Shown here: positions 7,843 to 17,751 of the stretch, piece by piece
How positions within the stretch are numbered: position 1 is the first letter of the stretch
How the letters are laid out: the number at the start of each line of letters is the position of its first letter
Source: Enterococcus larvae
Lineage (GTDB): Bacteria > Bacillota > Bacilli > Lactobacillales > Enterococcaceae
Reading direction: 5' to 3'
Assembly: GCF_017830045.1 (NCBI RefSeq)
Contig: NZ_JAEDXU010000002.1
Coordinates: forward strand, 62,001-126,000
DNA: 64,000 nucleotides
Made by a program: the position numbers and the translations under genes
Notes under the pieces: model-generated
The model's input: the letters and a program-made list of their open reading frames with translations, nothing else
Databases searched by the model: none
What the model was told of the DNA's origin: nothing

Positions 7843-9132
7843 ATGAAGGAAAAGTTAAAAATCGGCTTATTAGGTTTGGGAACAGTAGGCTCTGGTGTTC
7901 CAACAATTTTAGAGGAACATCGTGAAAAAATTTCTCAAGTTACTGGGATGGATATTGTTGTCAGTAAGGCGCTTGTTCGTGATGAAAAGGAACAGCAGTA
8001 TCAGTCAGAGCGCTTTGATATTGAACTGACCACTGATATCAATGATATTATCAATGATGATGAAATTAAGATCGTAGTAGAGCTGATTGGGAAAATCGAA
8101 CCTGCTAAGACATATATTATGCAAGCTTTGGAAAAAGGAAAACATATTGTAACAGCCAACAAAGACTTACTTGCTCAACACGGCAGTGAATTAGTGGCAT
8201 TGGCACAAAAAAATCAATGTGATTTGTATTATGAAGCAAGTGTTGCCGGAGGAATTCCTATTTTGCGGACAATTGCCAATAGTCTGGCTGCCGACGATAT
8301 TCAAAAGGTTTTGGGGATTGTCAATGGAACCACTAATTATATGTTAACGAAGATGGTCTCAGAGAAGCAGACCTATGAAGAAGCCCTTGCAAAGGCACAG
8401 GAGCTGGGCTTTGCGGAATCTGATCCAACCAATGATGTGGATGGAATAGATGCTGCCTATAAGATGGTGATTCTCAGCCAATTCGCCTTTGGTATGAATA
8501 TTGGTTTAAAACAGGTAGATATTCGTGGTATTCGTGGTATTTCAGCAGATGATGTTGCAATTGCGTCTCATCTAGGTTATGAAATCAAGCTGATTGGTTC
8601 TTCTGAGAAGAGCAATGGCGGAATTGCTGTAGAAGTAGCGCCTATGCTAGTTGCAGCGGCACATCCGCTTGCTTCGATTCGTGATGAATTCAATGCTGTT
8701 TTTATCTATAGTGCCGGAGTTGGCGAATCCATGTATTACGGACCGGGAGCTGGAGCTAAGCCGACGGCAACTAGTGTAGTAAGTGACATTATTACGATTG
8801 CTAAAAACATGCGCTTGGATACAACTGGTCATATGTTCAATGAGTATCAGCATGAAACAAAACTGACTGCGGATGAAGATATTTTTGGAAAATACTACTT
8901 CTCTATTGAAATGCCTGACAAGCCAGGACAAATCTTGAAGTTGACGAAGCTTATGGCCGAAGCGAATGTCAGCTTCGATCAACTGCTGCAGCAAAAATCT
9001 GATGGTGAACGTGCTAAATTTGCTACGATCACTCATACAATCAGCAAAGCACAAATGCGGGAAGTAACAGCGCAAATCGAAAAGCTGGCTGAATTTGAAC
9101 TATTGAATACATTGAAAGTTTTGGAGGGATAA
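7843..9132 (+). CDS. hom: Homoserine dehydrogenase
   Basis: A 429-residue NAD(P)-dependent enzyme that reduces aspartate semialdehyde to homoserine, the branch point to threonine and methionine. The N-terminal Rossmann motif GLLGLGTVGSG, the catalytic-domain signature around NKDLLAQHG, YYEASVAGGIPILR and GIVNGTTNYMLTKM, and a C-terminal ACT domain (from about residue 345, FSIEMPDKPGQI) are all present. The ATG at 7843 is chosen because GGAGGA lies 6 nt upstream and the Rossmann motif begins directly after it; an in-frame GTG at 7810 is an extension without a ribosome site. First gene of hom-thrC-thrB. Confidence 0.95.
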   Translation: MKEKLKIGLLGLGTVGSGVPTILEEHREKISQVTGMDIVVSKALVRDEKEQQYQSERFDIELTTDINDIINDDEIKIVVELIGKIEPAKTYIMQALEKGKHIVTANKDLLAQHGSELVALAQKNQCDLYYEASVAGGIPILRTIANSLAADDIQKVLGIVNGTTNYMLTKMVSEKQTYEEALAKAQELGFAESDPTNDVDGIDAAYKMVILSQFAFGMNIGLKQVDIRGIRGISADDVAIASHLGYEIKLIGSSEKSNGGIAVEVAPMLVAAAHPLASIRDEFNAVFIYSAGVGESMYYGPGAGAKPTATSVVSDIITIAKNMRLDTTGHMFNEYQHETKLTADEDIFGKYYFSIEMPDKPGQILKLTKLMAEANVSFDQLLQQKSDGERAKFATITHTISKAQMREVTAQIEKLAEFELLNTLKVLEG

Positions 9133-9135
9133 ATG

Positions 9136-10194
9136 ATGTACGAAGGACTACTGAAAAAATACAAAGAATATTTACCGATTACGGATAAAACACCGATGAT
9201 TTCTCTGGCAGAAGGAAACACACCGCTGATTCCATTGAACAGTTTATCAAAGGAATTAGGCATCACGCTTTACGGGAAATACGAAGGTCTTAATCCAACA
9301 GGATCATTTAAGGATCGTGGTATGGTTATGGCGGTAGCAAAAGCGGTTGAGGATGGGGCAAAGGCGATCATCTGTGCATCAACAGGTAATACGAGTGCCG
9401 CTGCCGCTGCCTATGCGACGCGTGCAGGCATCAAAGCGTATGTCATTATTCCAGACGGAAAAATTGCAATGGGTAAGCTTGCACAGGCAATCATTTACGG
9501 TGCGGACATCATCTCTATTCCAGGTAACTTTGATGAAGCCTTAAAAGCAGTGAGAGATATCGCTGAAACAGAAGCTGTGGCATTGGTAAACTCTGTTAAT
9601 CCTTATCGTTTGGAAGGCCAGAAGACTGCTGCTTTTGAAATTTGTGAGCAGTTGGGGCAAGCACCAGATGTATTGGCAATTCCTGTAGGGAATGCTGGGA
9701 ATATCTCAGCTTATTGGAAAGGCTTCAAGGAATGGCATGATCTTCAAGGCACTTTCCTTCCTAGAATGCACGGCTTCGAGGCAGAAGGAGCTGCAGCGAT
9801 CGTTAAAGGGGAAGTGATTGAACAGCCGGAAACGATTGCTACTGCAATTCGTATCGGAAACCCTGCCAGTTGGAAGCTTGCAGAAGCAGCAAGAGATGAA
9901 TCAAAGGGGCATATTGATAGTGTCACAGACGAAGAAATTTTGAACGCTTATCGAAAGGTTGCTGCTCAGGATGGCGTCTTCATTGAGCCAGGATCAGCGG
10001 CTTCTCTAGCAGGAGTGATCCAGCATGTGAAATCCGGAAAAATCAAACAAGGAGAAACAGTCGTAGCTGTCTTTACAGGAAACGGTCTGAAGGACCCTGA
10101 TACTGCAATGAGTGCAGTAGATGTATCGATTTCTAAAATGAGCGACCTTGAAGAAATGCGTCTGCATCTGCGTGACGGAGTGGCTAAGCTATGA
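9136..10194 (+). CDS. thrC: Threonine synthase
   Basis: A 352-residue PLP enzyme that converts O-phosphohomoserine to threonine. It has the short Gram-positive form. The PLP lysine motif GSFKDRGM, the [13 protein letters not shown] phosphate-binding segment and the PVGNAGN loop are present. Two consecutive ATG codons exist (9133 and 9136); the second gives better spacing from GGAGGG and begins MYEGLL, resembling the start of Bacillus ThrC. It follows hom by only a few bases and overlaps thrB through ATGA, so it is translationally coupled. Confidence 0.95.
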   Translation: MYEGLLKKYKEYLPITDKTPMISLAEGNTPLIPLNSLSKELGITLYGKYEGLNPTGSFKDRGMVMAVAKAVEDGAKAIICASTGNTSAAAAAYATRAGIKAYVIIPDGKIAMGKLAQAIIYGADIISIPGNFDEALKAVRDIAETEAVALVNSVNPYRLEGQKTAAFEICEQLGQAPDVLAIPVGNAGNISAYWKGFKEWHDLQGTFLPRMHGFEAEGAAAIVKGEVIEQPETIATAIRIGNPASWKLAEAARDESKGHIDSVTDEEILNAYRKVAAQDGVFIEPGSAASLAGVIQHVKSGKIKQGETVVAVFTGNGLKDPDTAMSAVDVSISKMSDLEEMRLHLRDGVAKL

Positions 10195-11054
10195 AAATAA
10201 GAGTTCCGGCAACCAGTGCAAATCTGGGGCCTGGTTTTGATTCATGTGGTATTGCACTTTCACAATATTTGAGTATTGAAATCATCAAGGATGCTGAAGC
10301 GTGGGAAATCCAGCATTCGCTAGGAGAAGACATTCCAAAGGATCAAGAAAATCTTTTGATACAAACAGCGCTGCAGGTCAATCCTAAGCTGGAGCCTAAG
10401 GTACTGAAGATGACTTCAGATATTCCTTTAGCAAGAGGCTTGGGCAGTAGCTCAAGCGTGATTGTTGCGGGAATTGAGCTGGCGAATCGTTTAGGCGGTA
10501 TGCATTTATCGCAAAAGGATAAGGTACAGATTGCAACAGAAATGGAAGGTCATCCGGATAATGTTGCTCCTGCTATTTGCGGAGATTTTGTGGTAGCGAG
10601 TTATGTAGATGGCGAAGTTCGTTATGTAAAGCATCATTTTCCGATGTGTGACGTCATTGCCTATGTGCCGGATCATGAGCTGTTGACTCAGGAGAGCCGT
10701 AGTGTTCTTCCGAATTCGATGCCTTATAAAGAGGCTGTACAGGCTAGTTCTATTGCTAACGTTATGATTGCAGCGATTCTAAATGGTAATCTGCCATTAG
10801 CTGGGGTTATGATGGAAAAGGATCGTTGGCATGAAGGACACCGAGAGCATTTGGTGCCGCATTTAAAAACGATTCGTGATTTAGCACATACATTAGGTGT
10901 TTATGGTGCCTTTTTAAGTGGGGCTGGACCGACTATTTTAGTTTTATCACCGGAAGAAAAAACAAATCAAATGATCCATGAACTGGAAAAGCTTCCAGGC
11001 AAGGCATCCATTCATTTGCTTTCGATCGATCAAGAAGGCGTACAAGTCTTTTAA
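10191..11054 (+). CDS. thrB: Homoserine kinase
   Basis: A 287-residue GHMP kinase that phosphorylates homoserine for ThrC. The ATP-binding motif [16 protein letters not shown], the N-terminal [17 protein letters not shown] and the C-terminal [12 protein letters not shown] motif are intact. The start codon overlaps the thrC stop (ATGA). Last gene of the threonine operon, ending at a strong bidirectional hairpin. Confidence 0.95.
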   Translation: MKIRVPATSANLGPGFDSCGIALSQYLSIEIIKDAEAWEIQHSLGEDIPKDQENLLIQTALQVNPKLEPKVLKMTSDIPLARGLGSSSSVIVAGIELANRLGGMHLSQKDKVQIATEMEGHPDNVAPAICGDFVVASYVDGEVRYVKHHFPMCDVIAYVPDHELLTQESRSVLPNSMPYKEAVQASSIANVMIAAILNGNLPLAGVMMEKDRWHEGHREHLVPHLKTIRDLAHTLGVYGAFLSGAGPTILVLSPEEKTNQMIHELEKLPGKASIHLLSIDQEGVQVF

Positions 11055-11057
11055 TAA

Positions 11058-11119
11058 AAACTGCTGAAATCCCAGCAAGGGCAAATGAATTTTGCCTTTA
11101 GCTGGGATTTCAGCAGTTT
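11058..11119. terminator. Bidirectional terminator between thrB and the PPDK regulator
   Basis: AAACTGCTGAAATCCCAGC (11058-11076) is a perfect 19-bp inverse of 11101-11119. The loop itself contains a smaller GGGCAAA/TTTGCCT pairing. T-rich ends on both strands serve the two convergent genes. Confidence 0.85.
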
Positions 11120-11127
11120 CTTCTATA

Positions 11128-11973
11128 TTATTCTTCTGTAGTAAAGTAGCTATGGTCTTCCAGATGCAATGCGCTGAGAATCATAGCTGCTGTTTCTTCA
11201 ATTGATAGAGAGGCGACGTTGATTGTCACGCAGCCGATCTTTTCATAAAGCTCTGCGGCATAAGCCAGTTCCTTACGAATCTTTTCAATATCTGAATAAG
11301 AAGTGTCCTCCGGCAAACCGTAGGCTCTCATTCTTTCTTTTCTGATACCGTTCAGAATATCCGGATCATTTGTTAGACCAACGATCTTAGAGGAATCAAC
11401 TTCCCATAGCTCTTTTGGCAGGTGGGCTTCAGGGATCAATGGAAGGTTGGCTACCTTTAGATTTTTATTGGCTAAGAATAAGCTCAATGGAGTTTTAGAA
11501 GTACGAGAGACGCCTAATAAAACAACATCGGCTTCAAGAAATCCTCTTGGGTCTTTTCCATCATCGTATTTTACTGCAAATTCCATGGCTTCGATCCGAT
11601 TGAAATAATTCTCGTTCAGATGATGAAGTGCTCCGGCTTCTCCAGAACGCTGTACTCCTGTAAAACGTTCAATTTCTTCAATAGGAGAAGTCAGGATATC
11701 AAAATGATAAATTGCATTTTCCTCGAAAAAGGCAAGTGCAGTTTTGACTAAATCTTTACTGATAATTGTGTGGAGAACCATCGCGTTTTCGCGTTTAGCA
11801 TCCTCCAATGCTTCTTTCAGTCTATTTTCTTCCTTTACAAAGGTTTTTCTGTACAACGAGAAATCAACAGAAGGAAATTGAGCCATGATTGCTGCAGCAA
11901 GCTTCGATGCAGTTTCTCCGGCAGAATCTGAGATGACAAAAATAGTAACGGTTTTATTTTCAGTATTTTCCAT
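11128..11973 (-). CDS. ppsR: Pyruvate, phosphate dikinase regulatory protein (DUF299)
   Basis: A 281-residue bifunctional serine/threonine kinase and phosphorylase family protein that switches PPDK or PEP synthase off and on using ADP and Pi. The P-loop-like motif LGVSRTSKTPLS and the N-terminal ISDSAGETASKLA motif are diagnostic. Length is typical (about 270-280). No ppdK gene is in the window, so the target is encoded elsewhere. Divergent from the Fur-family gene; on the minus strand an extended -10, TGGTATAAT, lies at plus 12008-12016. Confidence 0.9.
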   Translation of the reverse strand: MENTENKTVTIFVISDSAGETASKLAAAIMAQFPSVDFSLYRKTFVKEENRLKEALEDAKRENAMVLHTIISKDLVKTALAFFEENAIYHFDILTSPIEEIERFTGVQRSGEAGALHHLNENYFNRIEAMEFAVKYDDGKDPRGFLEADVVLLGVSRTSKTPLSLFLANKNLKVANLPLIPEAHLPKELWEVDSSKIVGLTNDPDILNGIRKERMRAYGLPEDTSYSDIEKIRKELAYAAELYEKIGCVTINVASLSIEETAAMILSALHLEDHSYFTTEE

Positions 11974-12034
11974 TAAAAACGACCTTTCTTGATTTTTTGA
12001 TGAGTTTATTATACCATACCAACAAAGAAGTTAT

Positions 12035-12049
12035 TCGTAATAATTTTGA
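12035..12049 (+). promoter_or_regulatory. Zur-box-like sequence upstream of the Fur-family gene
   Basis: TCGTAATAATTTTGA matches the Bacillus Zur box TCGTAATnATTACGA at 12 of 14 defined positions by eye. It lies 22 bp before the start of a Zur-like regulator, consistent with autoregulation. Confidence 0.4.
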
Positions 12050-12070
12050 TTTGAGAAGGAGCAGGGAGAA

Positions 12071-12499
12071 ATGACGCAAAGTAAATCCAAAGTCGAAGAG
12101 TCACTGGAAGTCATGAAAGCCAATGGATTGAAGTACACAAAAAAAAGAGAAGCGATCATTACCTATCTGATCAAACGCAATCGCTATATCTCGGCAAAAG
12201 AAGTCTATGAATTCATGAACGGAGAGTACAAAGGGGTCAGCTATGACACAATTTATCGAAACCTGCATGATTTTGAACGAATGGAGTTGCTTGAAACAAC
12301 CGAGTTGAATGGTGAAAAGAAATTTCGTTTCCATTGCAGCCAGCATTTGGAGCATCATCATCATTTTATCTGTGTGGTGTGTGGAAAAACCAAGGAAATC
12401 CATATGTGTCCGATGACTTATTTTGAGGATCAGCTGAATGGCTGTACTATTGAAGGACACCGATTTGAAATACTAGGAAGATGTGAAAACTGTCAATGA
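12071..12499 (+). CDS. Fur-family metalloregulator (Zur/Fur subgroup)
   Basis: A 142-residue repressor with an N-terminal winged helix (residues about 15-80, with SYDTIYRNLHDFERM as recognition region) and a C-terminal dimerisation and metal domain. The His cluster HHHHFICVVCG plus a C-terminal CENC form the usual structural zinc and sensory sites. Wording such as DTIYRNL, ETTELNGEKKFRF and CGKTKEIHMCPM is closer to Bacillus subtilis Zur than to its Fur or PerR as I remember them, and a Zur-box-like site lies upstream. I leave the symbol empty because enterococcal Fur proteins can resemble this too. Confidence 0.85.
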   Translation: MTQSKSKVEESLEVMKANGLKYTKKREAIITYLIKRNRYISAKEVYEFMNGEYKGVSYDTIYRNLHDFERMELLETTELNGEKKFRFHCSQHLEHHHHFICVVCGKTKEIHMCPMTYFEDQLNGCTIEGHRFEILGRCENCQ

Positions 12500-12565
12500 T
12501 TTTCAGAAAATAACGGTGGGATTCTGATAAATTAAAATATTTTCCGCTAATTTTCATGACAGAGG

Positions 12566-12594
12566 TTGACGTTAAATTTAGCATTAGCTATAAT
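12566..12594 (+). promoter_or_regulatory. Promoter of rpsU-yqeY
   Basis: TTGACG (12566-12571), 17-bp spacer, TATAAT (12589-12594); transcription would start about 80 bp before rpsU. Confidence 0.7.
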
Positions 12595-12681
12595 GTATAA
12601 AGGACAGTGTTCTATTTATGAAGAAATAGTTTGTAAATAAGAAAAACGGTTACTTTTTAAGCTCGGAGGGAGGGAATTACA

Positions 12682-12858
12682 ATGTCAAAAACTGTCGTTC
12701 GTAAAAACGAATCTCTTGATGACGCTCTTCGTCGCTTCAAACGTTCCGTTTCAAAAGCGGGTACTTTACAAGAATCACGTAAACGTGAATTCTACGAAAA
12801 ACCAAGCGTAAAACGTAAGAAGAAATCAGAAGCTGCTAGAAAACGTAAAAAATTCTAG
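12682..12858 (+). CDS. rpsU: 30S ribosomal protein S21
   Basis: A 58-residue, highly basic protein reading [19 protein letters not shown] onward, with [10 protein letters not shown] and a Lys/Arg-rich tail, the standard S21 sequence of Firmicutes. It binds the platform of the small subunit near the anti-Shine-Dalgarno region. A strong GGAGGGAGGG ribosome site lies upstream. It is followed 25 bp later by yqeY, the usual order in Bacilli. Confidence 0.95.
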   Translation: MSKTVVRKNESLDDALRRFKRSVSKAGTLQESRKREFYEKPSVKRKKKSEAARKRKKF

Positions 12859-12883
12859 TCACTGATGAAGTGGAGCTGGTTGT

Positions 12884-13333
12884 ATGTCATTACTGACAAC
12901 TTTGAATGACGATATTAAAACTGCTATGAAGGCAAAAGATAAAGAAACTTTGGCCGTCTTACGTATGTTGAAGAGCGGCATTCAAAATGAGCAGATCAAA
13001 ATGAACCGTGACTTGAACGGAGAAGAAGAGTTGGCTGTTTTATCCAGAGAAATGAAACAGCGCAGAGATTCTTTATTAGAGTTTGAAAAGGCGGGACGAG
13101 AAGATCTTGCAGATAAAGCAAAAGTTGAGATTACGATCGTTGAAAAATATTTACCTGAACAGCTTTCACAAGACGAGCTTCGTGAAATCATTCAGGCAGC
13201 CATTACAGAATCAGGTGCTGCTTCCCCAGCTGAGTTTGGGAAAGTAATGGGCTTGGTGATGCCTAAGATCAAGGGCAGAGCAGATGGCAATTCAGCGAAT
13301 GCAATCGTCAAGGAATTGCTACAAAAGAATTAA
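12884..13333 (+). CDS. yqeY: GatB/YqeY domain-containing protein
   Basis: A 149-residue helical protein sharing the tail domain of the GatB amidotransferase subunit. Recognised by MSLLTTLNDDIKTAMKAKDKETLAVLRMLKSGIQNEQI and the C-terminal GKVMGLVMPKIKGRADGN segment. Its exact role is unknown; a tRNA-related function is assumed from the GatB similarity. Co-transcribed with rpsU and closed by a terminator. Confidence 0.9.
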   Translation: MSLLTTLNDDIKTAMKAKDKETLAVLRMLKSGIQNEQIKMNRDLNGEEELAVLSREMKQRRDSLLEFEKAGREDLADKAKVEITIVEKYLPEQLSQDELREIIQAAITESGAASPAEFGKVMGLVMPKIKGRADGNSANAIVKELLQKN

Positions 13334-13341
13334 GAATAAAG

Positions 13342-13366
13342 GGCTGGGATGTTTCCCAGCCTTTTC
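13342..13366 (+). terminator. Intrinsic terminator after yqeY
   Basis: GGCTGGGA (13342-13349) pairs with TCCCAGCC (13354-13361), followed by TTTT. Confidence 0.75.
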
Positions 13367-13543
13367 ATCTACCCTGAATTTGAATACATAGTATAAGTGT
13401 ACTGAAATTATTGAGAGAAGAAGTATGGAAAAATAATTAAAATAGGATGATAGGCCTTATAATGATTGTTGGTGCTTCTTTTTTAAAAAAGAGGATTATG
13501 GTATGATTATATGGAATGTAAGTAAAAAGGAGCTGGACTTTTC

Positions 13544-14521
13544 TTGACAGAAAATGAAAATCAGGCAATTTCATTAGAAATTAAATTGACCGATTCCGAT
13601 GATGCAAGTATGCTTTTCGGAACACATGATAAACATTTGAAATTCTTGGAAGAAAACGGAGCAGTTGTCATCAATACACGTGGAGAAACCATTCAGATTA
13701 TTGGTCTGGAGGAAAATGTCCATACTGTAGAAGCTGTGTTTCGTGCTTTACAGGAATTGATCAAGCGTGGAATCAAGATCGGTACACCCGATGTTGTAAC
13801 TGCCTTGAAGATGGCAAAAAGCCATCAACTGGATTCATTTATTGCGATGTACGAAGAAGAAATATTGAAGGATCATCATGGTCGTTCGATTCGAATCAAG
13901 AATGCCGGACAGAAACGATATATTGATGCTGTCAAGCAGCATGATGTTGTTTTTGGCGTAGGTCCTGCAGGAACTGGTAAGACCTATTTGGCTGTAGTAA
14001 TGGCTGTTGCCGCTTTGAAAAAGGGAGAAGTACAAAAAATCATTTTGACTCGTCCGGCAGTTGAAGCTGGCGAAAGTTTAGGTTTTTTACCTGGCGATTT
14101 GAAAGAGAAGGTCGACCCTTATTTACGTCCGGTTTATGATGCGTTATATCAAATTTTTGGTTCAGAGCATACTAATCGCCTTATGGAGCGTGGGGTTATT
14201 GAGATTGCGCCACTTGCCTATATGAGAGGGCGGACATTGGATGATGCGTTTGTCATTTTGGATGAAGCGCAAAATACAACGGTTGCTCAAATGAAAATGT
14301 TTCTGACTCGTCTCGGATTCCAATCAAAAATGATCGTGAATGGCGATACCAGCCAGATCGATTTGCCGAGAGGTGTGATCAGCGGGTTGGTCCATGCTGA
14401 AAAAACATTGAAATCAATCAAAAAACTTTCGTTTATCCATTTCGAGGCAGGGGATGTTGTTCGACATCCGATTGTAGCGGAAATTATACAGGCTTACGAA
14501 GAACAGAAAAAAGATTCTTGA
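13544..14521 (+). CDS. phoH: PhoH-family ATPase
   Basis: A 325-residue P-loop ATPase (YbeZ/PhoH-like) with an N-terminal KH-like region (about 1-110) and a PhoH domain (about 120-320). The Walker A motif is GPAGTGKTYLA and Walker B is FVILDEAQN. It starts at TTG with AAGGAG 12 nt upstream; no ATG nearby preserves the N-terminal domain. An extended -10, TGGTATGAT, lies at 13499-13507. It heads the cluster phoH-pgpH-ybeY-dgkA-era, in which PhoH is thought to work with YbeY in RNA metabolism. Confidence 0.92.
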   Translation: MTENENQAISLEIKLTDSDDASMLFGTHDKHLKFLEENGAVVINTRGETIQIIGLEENVHTVEAVFRALQELIKRGIKIGTPDVVTALKMAKSHQLDSFIAMYEEEILKDHHGRSIRIKNAGQKRYIDAVKQHDVVFGVGPAGTGKTYLAVVMAVAALKKGEVQKIILTRPAVEAGESLGFLPGDLKEKVDPYLRPVYDALYQIFGSEHTNRLMERGVIEIAPLAYMRGRTLDDAFVILDEAQNTTVAQMKMFLTRLGFQSKMIVNGDTSQIDLPRGVISGLVHAEKTLKSIKKLSFIHFEAGDVVRHPIVAEIIQAYEEQKKDS

Positions 14522-14552
14522 TGCCTTTTGAAAAGGAAGGAGTGATATTCTT

Positions 14553-16751
14553 TTGAAGCAATGGTTGTTGAAAATACGGGACAAGCTGGGAAAAGCATTT
14601 ATCCCTGTTTTGTTAGTTACTTTTTCATTACTTATATTTGCGATCATTTTCAGTAGCGTCTATGAAAAGAAGGTAGCGATCAAAGAAGGTCAGCTGGCAG
14701 ATACGACGATACGTGCGAATAAAAATATTGAGAATACATATGAAACAGAACAAAAAAAACAGCTGGCTGCAGAGGCTGTAACTCCGGAATATACCTTTCA
14801 GGAGGATACCGGCGAAACGCAGCATGAACGTATTGAAAAGCTTTTTGATTTGATTGGTACTGTTAATTCTAAGATAGATAAAGACTATGAAAAACAGAAG
14901 TCTGAGGCAAAGAAGGATGAAACTATCCCGCAGCCTACAAACGAAGAACGTGTAGCCGCATTGAAATCAGAGTTTGAGAAGCTGGATCAAGATGAAGTGA
15001 CTCTCTATCAATCCTTTCCAAGCGTTTTTTACCAAAATATTTTCAATTTGACATCAGAACAGATCACGGTCGTTGAGACAGAAAGTTTGAAGCTGATTGA
15101 CGAGACGATGCAAAATCATGTTCGTGAAAGCGAATTGTCTGAGATTCGTCAAAAGGCAATCAATAAAATTCAGTTTTTAGATGTCAGCTCAACGATGCAG
15201 CAGCAGATTCGTTATGTTGTGAATGCAGGAATCGTTGTCAATGATTATCCAAATGAAAAGAAAACAGAGGAATTGCGTCAGAGTGCACGAGATGCAGTAC
15301 AACCGGTAATGATTTATCAAGGTGAAATCATTGTTCGTGAAGGGACGCAGGTTGACTCAAAAGCTATTGAAAAATTGAAGCTTTTAGGTATGACCAATCA
15401 GAATCCATCTGTTTTTCCAATCGTCGCTTTAGGTCTGACGATTCTTTTCCAAGTACTGGTTTTACTGTTCTTCACGAAGCAGATGAGTCAGGAAAATACC
15501 AGACGTTCGTTTGTTTTGTTTTATGTCAGCGCAATGTCTCTAAGTATCCTGCTGATGAAGTTCTTTCAAATTTTCCAAAGTGAACAGCTTCTCTATATTC
15601 CGTTGTTCTTCCCGGCGGCTTTTGTACCGTTAGTATTGAGTTATTTTGTCAATCGACGAGCCGGAATACTTTCAGCTGTTTTCCAAGTGATTTTTGCCCT
15701 GTTTGTTTTTTACGATACAATTGGAACGAACACGTTGACAATCATTTTGATAACTTACTTATTCTCGGGAGCGCTAGCTGCTGTAGTCAACCGTACAAGA
15801 GTCAGCCGTCAGGGCTGGGCAGCTGCTGTATGGGTGATCATATTCCCAGTGATTCTGGCGTTCATCCTAGCAATTTATCAAGGGATGAGCTTATTGGATG
15901 GTAAAACCATCACCTTGATCATTTCGACTTTTGCGGGAAGTGTGTTGGCGTTTTTATTGACGATCGGACTTCATCCTTACATTGAACTGATTGTTACAGA
16001 TGACAGTATGATTGTTTTGAACGAGCTGAGTAATCCTAATCATCCATTATTGAAGCAGTTACTGGAAGAAGCCCCAGGAACCTATCATCACAGTATGATG
16101 GTTGCCAATCTTAGTGCAAATGCCGTTGCTGAAATCGGAGGTCGTTCTCTATTGACCCGTGTAGCTTGCTATTATCATGATATTGGTAAGATCAAGCACT
16201 CCAATTTCTTTGTTGAGAACTTGCCTTCCGGCGCAGAAAATCCACATAACTTTCTATTACCAGAGGACAGCAAGCAGATCATTTTCGGCCATGTGATTGA
16301 TGGTGCTAAAATTTTAGAAGATTATAATATGCCGCAGATGGTCATTGACATTTGTCGTCAGCATCATGGTATGACCTTGATGAAATTTTTCTATATGAAG
16401 GAAAAGGAACGGAACCCGAAAACGAAGGAAGAAGATTTCCGTTATCCCGGACCGAAGCCTCAAACAAGAGAGGCTGCTATTGTTAACATAGCAGATACGT
16501 GTGAAGCGGCTGTTCGAGCAATGACTGATCCATCGAATCAGAAAATCAAGGACTTTGTTCATTCAGTTGTTCAAGAACGGATTTCCGACGGACAGCTTGA
16601 TGAATGCGGCTTGACGATGAAAGAGATTCGATTAGTGGAAAAATCGTTGATCAATGGTCTGTGCAGTACCTTCCACTCACGAATCAAATATCCGAAAATG
16701 AAGGATGAGGCGGAAAAAATGAAAGATGAACAAGAAAAGAGAGATGTTTAA
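14553..16751 (+). CDS. pgpH: 7TM-HD cyclic-di-AMP phosphodiesterase (PgpH/YqfF)
   Basis: A 732-residue membrane phosphodiesterase. One N-terminal TM (about 15-35) is followed by a large extracellular 7TMR-HDED domain (about 40-285), seven TM segments (about 290-490) and a cytoplasmic HD domain with HHSMMVANL and YYHDIGK metal motifs, then [10 protein letters not shown]. Members hydrolyse c-di-AMP to pApA and so affect potassium and osmotic balance. It starts at TTG with AAGGAGTG upstream. Its TAA overlaps the ybeY ATG by one base (TAATG), so the two are coupled. Confidence 0.93.
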   Translation: MKQWLLKIRDKLGKAFIPVLLVTFSLLIFAIIFSSVYEKKVAIKEGQLADTTIRANKNIENTYETEQKKQLAAEAVTPEYTFQEDTGETQHERIEKLFDLIGTVNSKIDKDYEKQKSEAKKDETIPQPTNEERVAALKSEFEKLDQDEVTLYQSFPSVFYQNIFNLTSEQITVVETESLKLIDETMQNHVRESELSEIRQKAINKIQFLDVSSTMQQQIRYVVNAGIVVNDYPNEKKTEELRQSARDAVQPVMIYQGEIIVREGTQVDSKAIEKLKLLGMTNQNPSVFPIVALGLTILFQVLVLLFFTKQMSQENTRRSFVLFYVSAMSLSILLMKFFQIFQSEQLLYIPLFFPAAFVPLVLSYFVNRRAGILSAVFQVIFALFVFYDTIGTNTLTIILITYLFSGALAAVVNRTRVSRQGWAAAVWVIIFPVILAFILAIYQGMSLLDGKTITLIISTFAGSVLAFLLTIGLHPYIELIVTDDSMIVLNELSNPNHPLLKQLLEEAPGTYHHSMMVANLSANAVAEIGGRSLLTRVACYYHDIGKIKHSNFFVENLPSGAENPHNFLLPEDSKQIIFGHVIDGAKILEDYNMPQMVIDICRQHHGMTLMKFFYMKEKERNPKTKEEDFRYPGPKPQTREAAIVNIADTCEAAVRAMTDPSNQKIKDFVHSVVQERISDGQLDECGLTMKEIRLVEKSLINGLCSTFHSRIKYPKMKDEAEKMKDEQEKRDV

Positions 16752-17230
16752 TGGACATTACTTTTATTGATGAAACAGAAAAAGTCTCTTCTGAACATAT
16801 CCGCGAAGTTGAAAATCTGCTGCAGTTTGCAGCAGATTTTCTGGATATCTCCGAAGACACAGAATTATCTGTGACATTTATGGACAATGAAGGAATCAGA
16901 GTGATCAATCGGGATTATCGTGGAAAAGATGCTGCGACCGATGTGATCAGTTTTGCAATGGAGGAACAAGGCGACGGTGAGATGCCGGTCATCTTCGATG
17001 AAGACGACGACATGGCATTTCCGCGAAATCTTGGTGACCTGATGATCTCTATCGAACGGGCAGCAGAACAAGCAGTTGATTATGGGCACTCTTTTGAAAG
17101 AGAGCTGGGCTTTCTAGCTGTACATGGTTTCTTGCATTTGAATGGTTATGACCATATGAATGGGGAAGATGAGAAAGAGATGTTCGGGTTGCAGAAAGAG
17201 ATACTGAATGCTTATGGCCTTGAAAGATAA
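16751..17230 (+). CDS. ybeY: Endoribonuclease YbeY (16S rRNA maturation)
   Basis: A 159-residue zinc-dependent single-strand endoribonuclease involved in 16S rRNA 3' maturation and ribosome quality control. The diagnostic metal motif [11 protein letters not shown] is at about residues 123-133, preceded by DVISFAM and [10 protein letters not shown]. It overlaps the preceding pgpH by one base and the following dgkA by about 20 bases. Confidence 0.95.
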   Translation: MDITFIDETEKVSSEHIREVENLLQFAADFLDISEDTELSVTFMDNEGIRVINRDYRGKDAATDVISFAMEEQGDGEMPVIFDEDDDMAFPRNLGDLMISIERAAEQAVDYGHSFERELGFLAVHGFLHLNGYDHMNGEDEKEMFGLQKEILNAYGLER

Positions 17231-17618
17231 ACAGACTGAGAAAAACAAGCACTTTATCGCTTCTTTGGAATTTGCCCTTCAAGGAATTCGGACGGTTTTC
17301 AAAGAAGAGAGAAATATGAGAACTCATTCATTGATGGGGGTTCTGGCTATTATTGCCGGGTTCATTTTTCGACTGACGACAGTGGAATGGCTCTGGCTAT
17401 TGTTTGTGATCTTTTTTGTGCTGATTATTGAGATCATCAATACAGCATTTGAAAATGTAGTTGATATGTGTACGGATTTCCACTTTCATCCGATTGGGAA
17501 AAAAATCAAGGATATGGCAGCAGGTGCCGTATTGATCACAGCTTGCTTTTCGTTGATTGTCGGCAGTATCATATTTTTACCTAAAATTTGGCAGTTGTTT
17601 GTTACATATTTTCTATGA
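17208..17618 (+). CDS. dgkA: Diacylglycerol/undecaprenol kinase
   Basis: A 136-residue (or 134 if the ATG at 17214 is used) small membrane kinase with three TM segments at about residues 38-55, 57-75 and 105-130. The active-site region [13 protein letters not shown] is conserved. Gram-positive members of this family phosphorylate undecaprenol, recycling the lipid carrier for wall synthesis. The start overlaps ybeY; AGAAAGAGA upstream fits the first ATG slightly better. A cdd gene often found next in Bacillus is absent; about 130 bp without a clear gene separate it from era. Confidence 0.88.
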   Translation: MLMALKDKQTEKNKHFIASLEFALQGIRTVFKEERNMRTHSLMGVLAIIAGFIFRLTTVEWLWLLFVIFFVLIIEIINTAFENVVDMCTDFHFHPIGKKIKDMAAGAVLITACFSLIVGSIIFLPKIWQLFVTYFL

Positions 17619-17751
17619 GGAATCAAAAGATTTTTTGTGGGAATATTATGAAAAGCAGCTTGCAGGAATGGCTATAAAAGAAGTGCAGCAGGCAGACCAC
17701 CGCAATAGTTGGAGGATAAAGAACTGTTTGCTGATATAGAAGGAGGAGCTA

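Noticed and set aside
8647-9075. 142-codon minus-strand open frame inside hom
   Set aside because: Fully inside a conserved enzyme gene, no ribosome site, no recognisable family.
13544-14555. TTG starts of phoH, pgpH and, later, polC as annotation errors
   Set aside because: Each TTG has a good ribosome site at acceptable spacing and no suitable ATG preserves the conserved N-terminus, so they look genuine.
17557-17739. Short open frame between dgkA and era, possibly a cdd remnant
   Set aside because: The roughly 60 codons show no cytidine deaminase zinc motif and no ribosome site; part lies inside dgkA. It is probably untranslated spacer.
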